64,000 nucleotides of DNA from Euglena gracilis (lineage: Eukaryota > Euglenida > Euglenophyceae > Euglenales): the NCBI GenBank assembly GCA_039621445.1, contig CP154957.1, forward strand, positions 22,218,761 through 22,282,760. Direction: 5' to 3'. Shown here piece by piece: positions 30,474-41,512 of this stretch (its first letter is position 1; each line of letters begins with the position of its first letter). The notes below the pieces were generated by a model, which had not been told where the DNA came from, made no database searches, and worked only from the letters and a program-made list of their open reading frames with translations. A program made the translations under genes and the position numbers.

Positions 30474-31137
30474 TGTAGGGGTTGCCCCTCCTGAGGTCCC
30501 TGTGAAGGGACCCCTGGCGGCGCAACCCGCGTAGGATCGTTTTTATTTGAGCCCATTTGGGGGTTTTCCCCTTGGAGGAAAAATGGGGTAGGGGTGGGTG
30601 TTGTTGAGGATGGTGATGTTGAAAATGACATACTTTTGAGGTCCAATCAATTGATCTTGGATGAATAACCAACAATAATCAATGACTTGAACTTGTATTT
30701 GAACTTCTTTGATTTGAACTTTGATTTGCAATGCAACACAATTGGCGAACAAAAATGACAGTAGAACAGAGTGTAAACAGAGCCCTGTGAACAGAAAATG
30801 TACAATTGGAGGGGGGCTACAGCTGGGGGGGCTACTTGGTATACTTTGCGCAATTCTTAATGAATTGCGCCATCCCAAGCGCCCACCAAGGGGGTGCGCA
30901 TGCGCAAAGCCCAGCAGGGCTTGCGCATCCCCTTGGGGGTTGCTTGTTGGCCCCCTCAAACTGCCCCCTCCTTTACCTTCCCTTGGCTTGGTCAAAATGG
31001 GCTGTGGGGCCCCCTTGGGGGCCAGTGGGGCCTCAAAAGGCCCTTGGGGGCATTGGAGCCCCCCTCGCGGCCCTTCGTGGCCCCTTTGGGCCCCCTTGGG
31101 ACCCCCCCTTGGGGCGGGCACCCTCGGACCGCGCACA
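30474..31137 (-). repeat. 5' LTR of family B
   Basis: 664 bp; minus strand TGTGCGCGG...CTACA. It matches 6507-7176. GATCCTACGC lies at 30538-30529 and the stems GGGTTGC and GCAACCC at 30479-30485 and 30522-30528 flank the LTR end. Confidence 0.85.
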
Positions 31138-31416
31138 ACTTGTGGTGCGTCTGACTTGTGCCAAATCAGAAGATCTGTACAAACAGAGGACTCGCGAGCA
31201 AAAAAATCAGGTGTGTACGCAATGTACATATATCAGTGGGGAAGGGGGCTTGGGCCAGCCCCAGGAGGATTGGGAGGGGATCCCAGAAGGCCCCATATTT
31301 TTCAAGATTTTGGTTCCAAATTTTTTTATATGGGGACAAAAGGGTCCACCAAACCCTGGGATCAAAAGTATAGCACTGTACGCATTACGGGCTTGAGCCT
31401 TGGAAAATCGGAATAA
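31138..31416. other. No feature recognised between B LTR and DIRS D3
   Basis: 279 bp without a recognisable domain or repeat. It does not continue family A gag, which flanks the other end of B. Confidence 0.4.
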
Positions 31417-33569
31417 TTAGATTAAAGCGTCAGCCACCTGGTCTGTGGTGGCTTGAAGGGGGGGCACCCCCATTTTGTCCAAAATCATCCATAAAAGTGA
31501 TAAAGCGCTTTGATAGCGCTTTAAACTGGGATTTCTCCCCATGAAATCGTTAATGGTCGTATTTTGTACTTTTTTCCCCTCCAAAATTTGCTTGAGCAAA
31601 TCATGCAAAGTAGGGGCCATCTGGGGGGTGGCATTTTCTCCCCTTGCAGTTTGTGAACATACCCCTGTAAGGGGTGATTTTGAGGCAGGGGGTCCCTGGC
31701 ACTTTCATTTTTGATTAATTGGGGCCACCAGGTGGCTGAATCCCAAAAGGGGGGTGACCATCAAAACTTTGGTCGATGGAAATGTTTTCAATCTGGGGAG
31801 AAAATTTTGAATCATTGACCAGGGGGGGGGTTCGCATACAATACCCCTAGATTCTCCAGTGGACATTGCAGTGCATCAACCCCTGAAGCTTCCCAATGGG
31901 GCCAGCTGGCCACAAATCTTGGAAGTTTTTTGTTGCCTGGGGAAGCAAACAAGTCTGTGTCCAGGTTTATAAATTCTTTGAACTCTTTTTTTAGCCAGTG
32001 GAATAATTGGGGGTCTAAAGAGTAATCCCCCCTGTACATCTCCCACCTGCTTATGGGGTCTGCTAGACATTCCTTTGAAGGGACCCACTTTACTTGAAGG
32101 TTTACTTTGTGCTCCATGCACCATTTGAAAAGGGTTTGAGAATGGAATTGAAGCGGTTCCTTCTGCCCCCTCCCCCCCTTTTGTCAGGTAATACTAGATT
32201 ACCTGGTTGTCCACTGACAAGGAAACTGTTTCCCCTGGTCTGCTGAGGCTTCTTACAGTGTTTATTGCTGCCCACAGCTCCTTTACGTTTATGTGCAAAA
32301 TGGAGTCTTCTCTCCAAAATTCTTGCACAATTTTGCCTGTCTGGATGTCCAGCCCCCCCCCCCCAGGCATGGTTGCTGCTGTCTGAGTGTAACTCCCTGG
32401 TTTCACTTTGGGTGAAAGGTCAGCCCCCCCAGGTGTCCAGTAAAACTTTTATTTCCCTTATTTGGGCATTTATTTCTTGTGAAATGGGGTATTTTGAGTC
32501 CCAGGGGGCTGTGGACTTTGCCACCAAAAAAATTGCAGGGTGTCTGTAAAAGCCCTTAAAAAGGGCAGGGCCATTGGTTGCATCTTATTTGGTCCAAAAT
32601 GGCAGCCAATTGCCTTTTTGACATGTAGCCTTTTCACAATTTTTCCCAGCTCCTTTTTTATGGTTTTGACTTTCTGGGGGGGGGCACCTGTAGCTTTCCT
32701 TCCTGGAACTTCAGTTGAAAACCCAGATGGGTTACCACTTGGGTGGGCTAGAGGGTGGACTTTTTCACATTGACTTTGAACCCAGAATTCAGCAAATCTT
32801 TGACAACTCAGGTCTATTTTGGCTGCCCAGTGGCCTTTTTCTAAAACTGAAAAAATGTGTTGGATATGATTCAGCTTGAAAGGTTTTACTTGAAACTGCT
32901 GATTTATTTCTCTGCAGTCGCTGATCATTCTCCATTTTGTTGTTCCCCCTTCTGGTTTTGAAATTAAAAACCATGGGATCAACTGCTTGGTTTCTGAATC
33001 CTAAACTCTTTTCACTGACCCAGTTTTTTCGTAATCCAGCAGAATTTTTTTGGCCTGGTTTAGGTCCAGGTTGGCTCTGGGTTTGGGGTGGGTGGACAAT
33101 TTTGGGGGATTCACCCAGGGGGTTGAATTCCATTTTTAATCAATTGACATGTTGCTGGGGGGGGGGCATTTTTTGTCCACCATTTTAGACTTTTCTGAAG
33201 TCTCTGGTGGGTGTCTCTCCATTTTTTCTCCATGGAATGCATTTTCCCAAATAGATGATTCTCTGGGTGCTGAGTGGGGGGTGTTGGACATTGCACCCCT
33301 GGTGCCCCTGCGGATTGAGCATTTTTTAAAGGTGGCTGGGGGTGTGCATGCTCTGCTCACAGGCTCTCTGATCCTCCACTTTGTCCTTGGTGTTCTCGAT
33401 TGACATACCATAGGGGCCCCTTTTTGGGTCTCCCCCTTGTCTTGGTTTGCCGCTGCCATGGGCATTGAAAAAGAATGTTGAGGGGGGGTTGCCCCCTTGT
33501 CCTCCACTGCCCCTTTGGGGGCATCCTCCTGGGGCTGCCACAGTACATTGAAACCCCCTGCTGGAGGAC
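31417..33569 (-). mobile_element. DIRS-like element D3, decayed; split by the long family A element
   Basis: Minus strand. From 33,569 down: gag-like sequence, RT remnant (32982-32470: PWFLISKPEGG, ISDCREINQQF, then a large internal deletion that removes the YLDD box), RNase H end plus Dam-like domain (32117-31812: WVPSKECLADPIS, TDLFASPGNKKLPRFVASW, LYANPP), and the start of the YR (31620-31417). Several frame breaks are present. At 33569 it is cut by the A LTR; related sequence resumes at 50114 on the other side, so A inserted into D3. The YR catalytic half is missing. Confidence 0.75.
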
Positions 33570-33894
33570 TGTGTACCAGGCGTATGCTTCTGTCCCCTTC
33601 CGTTGAGGAAGTTAGGATGGAAGCAGATCCTATTAGGATTTCCTAATGGGTGCCCCTTCTCTCTCCACAGGTGGTATTCTTTTATATTCTTCTTTATACC
33701 TTTTCCTTCCTTTCCATCGGACCGGACTTGGTTATCCAGTCCGTCCTCCCTGCATTGCTCTGTGCTTTGCTTCTTGGGAAGTGGGAAAAGGGATTTTCTG
33801 TTACTCTGATTTTCAGTTCCCAAGTAGGTGCGCCAAGGCGAAAGCGAAGGCTTTGGGGAATTGGGAAAGGGGAATTGGGAATCAGACGTACACT
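33570..33894 (+). repeat. 5' LTR of the long family A element
   Basis: TGTGTACC to GTACACT, followed without gap by TGGTAGCAGA. A TTTTATATTC/TTTATACC region may be the TATA area. Confidence 0.9.
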
Positions 33895-34173
33895 TGGTAG
33901 CAGATTGGTTACGATCCTATACACACTTCACAAACAGAAAGGCTACCAGGTATTACACTTGGTAGCAGATTTGTTCGATCCTACGCTGACTGGCAGCGGA
34001 GGGCCCCTGCACCGTTATTACACGGTCGCAGCGTCAGCTCCCGGCTTCTAGTCAACGTCTAAGCAGACGAGCAGGCTCCGGAAGGCTCTGTACGGTATTA
34101 CCCGTTACAGCCCCTCTGGTGCCAGCACAACTGCTTAGTTTTGTGGGTTTTTGCTGTTTCTGTCATCAGAAAT
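33895..34173 (+). other. Leader with two primer-binding sites and hairpins, long family A element
   Basis: TGGTAGCAGA occurs at 33895 and 33960, spaced 65 bp. GATCCTACGC is at 33977-33986. Downstream are short inverted pairs: CGCTG/CAGCG, ACCGT/ACGGT and CGTCT/AGACG. The same leader occurs in the other A copies. It may hold RNA-packaging or priming signals; the sequence alone does not show which. Confidence 0.6.
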
Positions 34174-36903
34174 ATGCAAAGCACAGGCCCCAACCATCAA
34201 TTCAACTATGCCTTATTACAGGCATCATTGCAAGACATTGACCAAGAAAATGGGGATTGGAAGCTTTTATGTGAAAGTGCTTCCAGTTCCCACGCCGATG
34301 AGGCACAATTGGTTCAAATGTCAAGTTTGCACCATTTGTCATCATTGACAGTGGTCGGCGATGAGCCCTCCACATAATTGGCTTCAGAGGCTAATGCGGC
34401 CTCTTCCGCACTCACCTTGCCACAACGGGGGTATTTGCCTCTGTCTGCGGCAATGGTGCAGCTGCGCACACCGGAGAGACCCGTGGTGATTCCGCCACCG
34501 GGCTTCTCTGGTGATGGTTGGCTAGAAACCCCGTGTTTCTTTCAACCACCACCCGTTCTTCCACCGGCAAGCCCTTACAGAGCTTTGCCACCACCACCCG
34601 ATCCTGGGTGCTATCCCGCATTACCTTGGCAACCGAAGACTCGCCTAGTGGTACCGGAATTCTCCGGTACGTCCCAACCCATGGATGGCTATGGGAAGGG
34701 CACTGGGGAGCTCCTCACTGCTGAGGATGTGCAGGATATCGTTGCTCGGCTTCCAGGGGATCACCCCTTTGTGAGGCAGTTCAACCATGTGCAACAATGC
34801 GTTGCAGATTGTGCAACCGCAATCAACAAAGTGCTCCAGTCTGATGAGGACAACCAAAAACATGTCTTCACCAAGCTGGAATACTGCTGGAATTACTTGC
34901 AGGAAGTTGGCAAATATTGCCAGAGGAATTTCGAAAGTGCAGGTATTGACCTTGCAAACTTTCGGGAAACCTTTGACAAAATGTGCCAACAACTCCCGCA
35001 AAACTTCCGGCAAATTAGCGAATGCATGCATGAAGCGGAAACGCGGAATGACTCCGAGTTTCTGCACTTGCATGACTCACTACAACAGTTATCGGGACAA
35101 ATGGAGTCCTGTTCATCCGCGTTGTTGCATTTGCAACAACAGTTGCATGCACGAGAGTCCTCGTCTGCAACATCCAGCAGCGGTGGATTTGTGTCTATGG
35201 ACCACTTCACCACCCTATCCGCAACTTTCCATGAATCGCAACACCGCATTATGCAGTTGTGCGATGATGAAACGGAAAAGTTTCGGCAATTCCAGTCACA
35301 AGCCAACGAGAATTTTGCTCCCCACACGTATGTGCGGCAGTTGGAGGAGCGACTTTCCCGTTTGGAGCAGAAAACCTGCTATTGTGACGCGAATCGGGTT
35401 GGATTATCCAATCTGAGCGCGAAAGTCGCGGAAGTAGCACAACGGCAGGATTCCCTGCAGTTGCAGTTGCAATCCGACATTGGCGGGATTAACTCGGCCA
35501 TTGCGGGTTTGCAACAAAGCTATTCCGCACTTTCCCACCGCGTTCTGGACATTAGCGGTATTCAAACTGCTATTAGGGAACTCCAGACCCGGTATGCATC
35601 GGTGTCTACCAAAGTAACGGAAATGCAGCCTCTGCCTGAAGGTTCCAGAACCCTGATTACCAAGAACCCTGATTTCAACGCATTTTATGACAAAATGCTC
35701 ACTGACAATCAGGAAACCTTGCAAGATTTCTGCAACAGTCTATTACGGCTTTAGGAATCGGTGAATCGGAATGCACGATCCACGCAAAGTGACATTACCA
35801 GGTTGGATGAGCGAATTTCCGCGTTTTTGGATAACCCACAACCCGGAAATTTGCACGTGGGTACCACAACCGCGTTGTCGGATAACCCTGCACCGGTTGC
35901 ACCCACCATCACACCAACCAAGGTAACATCACCTTTGCAGATTCTGTCAAAAGCTGTAAAAGCATTAACGGGACAACTCCAATTATTGGATGAGTCTCAC
36001 GGGAAACTAGTCCAAGATGTTACCAGAATTTCCGAAAGGGTTCCGCCCTTGGATGACTTTTCCCATTACCGCAAGCGTATTCGCGCTTTGGAGGATGAAG
36101 TTGACCGTATTTGCGGCCAACTCCAACTCGTTGAGCATTTGGAGCAAAGTGTGCATGACTTGTCTGTGGGTTTGGATAATATGTCCAACCAACAGCGGGT
36201 TTCACACCGCAATTCGGCAGTACGCATTGCCGAAGATGCGCCAAATGTTCCAGAGTAGCGCTCCCATAAAGCTCTGGGTGCACATGCACCACCACCACCC
36301 GTGTCCCGAGTGTCACAATCCGCGATTCCGCGAATTGTGCCACCATTGGCCTTGCCCACAACCCAAACCCAGTTTTCGGATGAATTTCCCATTACGGGAA
36401 CCGAATTTGCGGAAAACACGGCGATTCCGCCAAGTCTCCACCAAGAAATCCATCATTCCATGCTTGTGCGTGGAATGAGCCAAACCCGTACACCGGGAGT
36501 GGGTCACATGTTGCATGTGCGACAAACGCCCACACCGGAGAGTCCCCGTATTACAGGTGACCAACAGGGTTTGCGACCGGATTTCCGGAACCAGGATTCA
36601 CCTTCACCAGAAATTTCGCGATTCCGACAAGAATCCGGAAAGGATACGCTTGGTGCTCGAGCGTACCCAGGCCCAAAACCACGGAATACCACCGAGGGTC
36701 ATTGGGTTTCTCAGAAAGGCTTCAAGGGCACCATCGCAATCGCGAATAAGGTGAAACCCCAGTGGGACGGTGATCCAACCACATGGAGACAGTTTTTCCG
36801 GAACTGGGAGTATTACTGGGGTGTACAGATGTATCTGAAAGCGATACATCTGGTGGAAAACGGGGTATTAGTGCAGCTGGGCGACTACTCGACACCGTTA
36901 TAA
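34174..36903 (+). pseudogene. Family A gag, first part, with three in-frame stops
   Basis: From ATG 34174 one phase stays open to 36903 except TAA at 34375 (other copies read TCA there), TAG at 35752 (LLRL-stop-ESVN) and TAG at 36256 (NVPE-stop-RSHK). Domains in order: N-terminal region, Pro-rich segment, long coiled coil with many Gln and Cys/His scattered (CANNS-type repeats absent), second Pro-rich part, then the start of a capsid-like domain (KPQWDGDPTTWRQFFRNW). It breaks at 36903 where an inverted segment begins. The capsid resumes near 37,983. Confidence 0.75.
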
Positions 36904-37980
36904 CTTCTGGCCTTTGGGCTTTCGTCTTGTAACCCAGTGGAACGAGGGGGGTACCGCTACTCGCTTGCCCCGCCTCATGGGGAACGGAAGTTGGTGTGTC
37001 AGTGGGCAGGGGGTGAACTTTCTCGGTACACCCGGTGTGGAAAACGTTGGTTGGTGTGGTTGGTAACGGGGTAAAAATTTTCGAAAACGGTGTGTGAAAA
37101 ATTGGTGGTCGTCGCGGTTGACGCCACAGGTGATGAAGGTTTGGGGGGCAATGAAGAAAATGGTGTTGTGCGCAAACCGTGGGAGTGGCAATCCACTACC
37201 AGCCGGTGCTGACGTAAAAAGGGGTATCCCAGAATTACGTCAGAACCATGGATTCCAGATTCGTATCCCCAGGTATCCGGAAAATTTTGCGGTTGGGGGG
37301 GCTGTGATGAGTTCTTGGGGATAAGGGGTAGGACAATGTCCAAAAAGCATCCCAAGTCACCACCGCACATGGGGGTGTTGTCAGCCGTCGTAATTTTGAT
37401 CGGCTTCTTGGCCTTCACCAAGAGGGGGGTTGGTATCAACCCGAACCGAAAAAGTAGTGCAATGTGACAACCAGTGTCAATGAGAATTTTGACTTTTGCA
37501 CAAAAATTTTGGATTTTGATTTCCGCTTGGACCAAAAGTTCCATGGGGGGTAAGCAAAGTGAAGGGTCTGGCGAAAATACGTTTTCTTGCCAGCTTTCCC
37601 ATGAACCCTTTCCTACTTTGCACAACATTCCGAGCGGAAAGTTGGAGTGGGGGGTGGGGGACCCGAAAATATTCCGGGTACCGACCAGAAAGGCAGATGG
37701 GCAGGGGGGGCAGGGTTGATCAGGTCCTACCTCCATCTGTTCATCAGCCCAGAGGTCCGTGCCCTCGGACCTCGGGCTCCCCTACTCCAGGTCCGAAACG
37801 GCCGAATAGCCGGCTATGGGCCTTTTAGAGGTATACACGGATTTCAACGTGCGCACCGCCATGCGGGCCTCGTCGAAATCGGTATCCGTGGTCTCATCCC
37901 CCTCCCTGCCCGAACGGGGTGTCATCCTGCAAACAAGATAGCTTGAAACCGGCTTTATGGCGGTTGGAGGAGTGACCCTT
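36904..37980 (-). pseudogene. Inverted segment carrying a family A aspartic protease
   Basis: On the minus strand within an otherwise plus-strand element, the frame 37736-36999 contains a retropepsin: KILIDTGCHIALLFRFG, ITTADNTPMCGG, and DVILGYPFLRQH. No other protease is visible in this element, and the capsid domain is broken on both sides of the segment. The simplest reading is a local inversion of about 1 kb. The exact breakpoints are not certain; 37782-37985 on the same strand is also open and may belong to it. Confidence 0.7.
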
Positions 37981-37982
37981 GT

Positions 37983-39492
37983 CACCGCGATTCATAGCAT
38001 TGAAAGGGCCAACCCAGGACACAAACCCGGAGGTGATCAAGATGGAATTCATCGATTGCCTCCCAAGGGATGAGAAGGAGCGCGCGCGACAACTTGTCAT
38101 TCGCTACCGCGTTTCCTTTGTGACCTGGTAGAGCAGTACGCTTCCACCAGTTCAAGTTTGGTCGCTAGGATTACCCTGGAGACCAAGTGGCGGCAATGCG
38201 CCCCACCCGACCGCAAGTGGAAGTCCATTGACCTTTGGTATTCCAAATGGTTAGAACTTGCCGCTGAAGTGGATGAACTGAGTGAAAAGCAAATGCGCGA
38301 ACAGTTTGATGCTGTTCTCATGCATTTCACGCCTAGCCTCAGCAAGGATATCCATCGTGAGGAGTTGGCGAGTCATCCAATGACTCTTGACCAACGCTGG
38401 AACTACGTTTCCAAGCAATTGAAGCTATCACAGCTTCTTGGTCAAATTCAATCCGCGTATAACGCACACCCAACCGCTGGATTACCGGCTGGTTCGGTGA
38501 ACGCATTGCAAAAATCAGCGGTTTCACCCACTTCACCTACTACGGGATCGAAAACGCGATATCCGCGTTCTTCGGACCAAGCCACGGATAAAGTGTGCAT
38601 TTTGTGCAACAATTCGGGACATATGTCTCGGGAATGTCCTAATCCTGAAGCGCGTAAGCGTATTCAGAGTCGGCGAGGCTCGACCTCATCACGAGGTTCG
38701 GGTTCCTCCGCGTTTTCACGCCAATCGGGCAATTCACGGTCATCGGGTCCCCGTTCCGGTGGTATTAGCCCCCGGATTCCGTTCCGCGATGAGCGGAAAC
38801 ACGGTACCCCTCGGGGTAGGTCACCCGGTGCCCCGGCCAAGAAGCGTGATTCTCATCGCGAGACATCGCGATCGCGTTCGCGAAGCGGATCATCTTCTTC
38901 GCCATCCTCATCGGGAAAACCTCGATACACCGGTCATGGTCGGGATACCCGCTCACCACGACGGTTTGACGGGAAATCGGGAAACCGATCCCCCCGTTAC
39001 CCAGAATCGCGACACAAATCTCGGTGTTCTCTTCGTGGATCGAGTGATCACCACTCATCCAAATGTCCGCGTTCTCGTTCTCCCCACCCTGGCCAACGTC
39101 ATCGCGGCCCAGCAGCTTCAAAAGCGCATCCCAACTTTTACACACACCCCCACCAGACCAACATGCGCGACCAGGACCACTACTCCGACACTTCCTTCCA
39201 GTGTGTGCACTGTAGGAGAATTTCCGCCCAGCCAGATTTCGATTGTGGCTGTCTAGTCCAAACATCAACACTAATCTCGATTTTGCGTAACCATACACTT
39301 GGTTGCGGATCGCAATGCGCGACCGTACATCAAGTGCTCCAACAACGAGGTATTGCCTTGTTGTTTGGGACCGCGAAATCCGTGTCACACACCTCCCCCA
39401 CCTCCACTGGCATGATATGGATTGGGTATGCACCCATCCAACCCATCAACCCTCGGGAATGCCCCTTGGGAGTGTGGATAACACAGCCTTGA
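37983..39492 (+). pseudogene. Family A gag, capsid C-terminal part, zinc knuckle and Arg/Ser-rich tail
   Basis: Resumes as MEFIDCLPRDEKERARQL, with a frame change near 38,108, then TKWRQCAPPDRKWKSIDLW and NYVSKQLKLSQLLGQIQSA. A CCHC knuckle CILCNNSGHMSREC lies at 38,596-38,638. It is followed by an Arg/Ser-rich tail (SRSRSGSSSSPSSSG) of about 150 residues, which could bind RNA or splicing factors; that is inference. The frame ends at TGA 39490 and overlaps the next domain in another frame. Confidence 0.75.
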
Positions 39493-40001
39493 CCTATGTT
39501 TGCGAATCCCTGAATTGCGTTACCGCTCTTCAACCCGCGAACCAGGTCGACACATACGCGATGCGCGTATGGAACGCATTAAATTTTGGTCAATACCGTA
39601 TTTTGGAGGGATGGTTCTCCAAAATCGCGGTTTTGGCTGACTCCTTCGATTTGTTGTTGGAAATTGATGTGTTTTCATCAAAAGCGCATGCGCGATTGTC
39701 GCGGTATTGGTCGCGACATTCCAACGCGTTTCTAAAATTTTGGGGTGATACAGTGCTCTGGATGCACCCTCCACAAAAACTTATCCCGGATGTGGTGGAG
39801 AAAATCCTCCGCGATGAAGCGCGAGGAGCTCTCCTCATACCCGTCAATCCGAATGCGGATTGGTTTCACCAACTATCCTATGTGTGTTTTCATTGGTGGG
39901 ACTTACCCGCTGATGTAACACTATTTGAGGATTTTTGTGGTATATTATTACCACCTGTTAAAGAAATCATTTTTCGCGTTTGTTTCTTCGACGCATTCTG
40001 A
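39303..40001 (+). pseudogene. Family A Dam-like methyltransferase domain (degenerate)
   Basis: Open frame whose second half (from about 39,580) reads LEIDVFSSKAHARLSRYWS, NAFLKFWGDTVLWMHPPQKL and ARGALLIPVNPNADW. This is the layout of the phage-Dam-like domain in families B, C and D, but the NPPY/W catalytic motif reads HPPQ, so it is probably inactive. It precedes RT directly; no C5-methyltransferase domain is present in this part of family A. Confidence 0.7.
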
Positions 40002-40010
40002 ATATCCGAT

Positions 40011-40991
40011 GTGTGTGTGCCAAGATACCTTGGTACCAATGGGGATGCCACACCCTCAACGCAGATTTCTGCACTCATTGAGAGTGCGGACCAACACCCC
40101 AAGTCCGCTGACTATTGCTCGCGAACTACTCGCGAATTTTATGGTGTACTGGATAACCCAGTATACGCCTGCGACATCGACCCCGCGATTCGCGGTCCGT
40201 TAGGTGTTTGCAAAATTGAGCTCAAGGATGGCGCTAAACCCATGCCCCGGAAATTCTTCTGTTGTTCTGGTGAACGCGAACAAGCTCTCAACGAGATGAT
40301 TGAGAAGCTCATCCAGCGGAAGTGGATTATCCCTTCCAAGAGCGAATGGACATCACAGGCTTTTGTGGTGCGCAAACCCGCTGACCAGTCTGGTCAGAAG
40401 AAGTGGAGACTAGTGCTGGATTACCGGTACCTGAATTCCCAAACGAAGGATGACCCCTTCCCGTTACCGCTGATCGAGGATTTGATCGCCAAGCAATCGG
40501 ATAACCGGTTGTGGTCAATCTTTGATCTGGAAGACGGTTTCCATCAGATGCATTTGCATCCTGATTCGCAACCGTAGACGGCATTCGTGACATCCAAGGG
40601 TGTGTACCAATGGACGGTACTCCCCATGGGTGTTAAGAATGGCCCAGCCATGTTTCAACGCATGATCCAGTGGGTTTTGCGCGATTTACCGTTTGCTCTT
40701 GTGTACATCGATGGTGTACTGGTGGGAACCCAACCGCCATCCGCGAAATCGGGCGAGGATATCATCGAACCGCATTATCGCGATGTGCGGGCGATATTAT
40801 CCGCGTTCAAAAAGCATTTGCTTTTTGTGAAGGGTTCCAAAATGCACCTGTTTCGCAAAATTATTAAGTTTTGCGGGCATATCCTGAGCAACGGGCAGCG
40901 TAAAGCCGCACCCAGTAAGATGGAGGCCATTAAGAAATGGACTCCTGAGGTCATTAAGACCTTAACACATTTAAAGGGTTTTTGGGATTAG
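40011..40991 (+). pseudogene. Family A reverse transcriptase (TAG and YIDG)
   Basis: Typical Ty3 RT: RKFFCCSGEREQALNEMI, WTSQAFVVRKP, RLVLDYRYLNSQTKDD, then DLEDGFHQMHL and MGVKNGPAMFQRMI. TAG at 40575 sits between SQP and TAF, with the same frame open on both sides. The catalytic box reads YIDG instead of YIDD, a loss of one metal-binding Asp. The frame shifts near 40,985 where one T seems missing (expected KGFLGLAQ). This copy cannot encode active RT. Confidence 0.85.
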
Positions 40992-41512
40992 CCCAATATT
41001 ACGCGATTTACATGAAAGATTTCGCGAAAATTGCGGTACCCCTAACCCGACAACTCAAAAATCGGACACCCGATAACGCAAAAGTCATTTGGGATGACCA
41101 AATGCGCGAGGCCTTGAATAAAATCAAGGACTTGCTCCTCGATAATGTGGTTCTAGATATCGCGGATCCATACAAACCGTATGTCCTGGAAGTCGACAGC
41201 AGCGATTACGCTGTTGGCAGGGTTCTTAGCCAGCATAATGTGGCGAATGAACTCCGACCTGTGGCTTTCTTCAGCAGGAAGCTACAGGGCGACAACGGGA
41301 AAGGACAGGTTAAATGGAGCATTCGCGAAAAGGCGACATATGCCATTGTGCTTATTCTCCAGAAATTCCGCAGCTGGATAGCCAGCAGCTTGGTCCAGAT
41401 ACTCGTGTTGACGGATCATGAGAGCCTTCAACACTGGTACACCGAGGACCTAAACAAGGCCATAAGGCCATGTCATCAGTGGGCAGAAGATGCCGATGGC
41501 ATGAGTTCTTGA
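40982..41512 (+). pseudogene. Family A RNase H
   Basis: Starts in the RT connection (MGLAQYYAIYMKDFA) and carries RNase H with LEVDSSDYAVGRVLSQ, SIREKATYAIV and VLTDHESLQHW, so Asp, Glu and Asp are present. The phase is lost at about 41,475 on the way into integrase. Confidence 0.8.

Larger units (their letters stand above)
6507..31137 (-). mobile_element. Family B Ty3/gypsy chromovirus with two methyltransferase domains, split by element C
   Basis: Read on the minus strand: 5' LTR (31137-30474), primer-binding site, gag N-terminal part (to 28707), nested element C (28706-17182), gag C-terminal part, zinc knuckles, pol (Dam-like, C5-methyltransferase-like, protease, RT), RNase H, integrase and chromodomain, G/C-rich 3' region, purine tract, 3' LTR (7176-6507). 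Removing C leaves about 13.1 kb. The two LTRs match over their length with small differences. The flanks do not show a matching 5-bp target duplication (AAGCT at 6502-6506, ACTTG at 31138-31142), so one end may have been rearranged. Confidence 0.85.
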
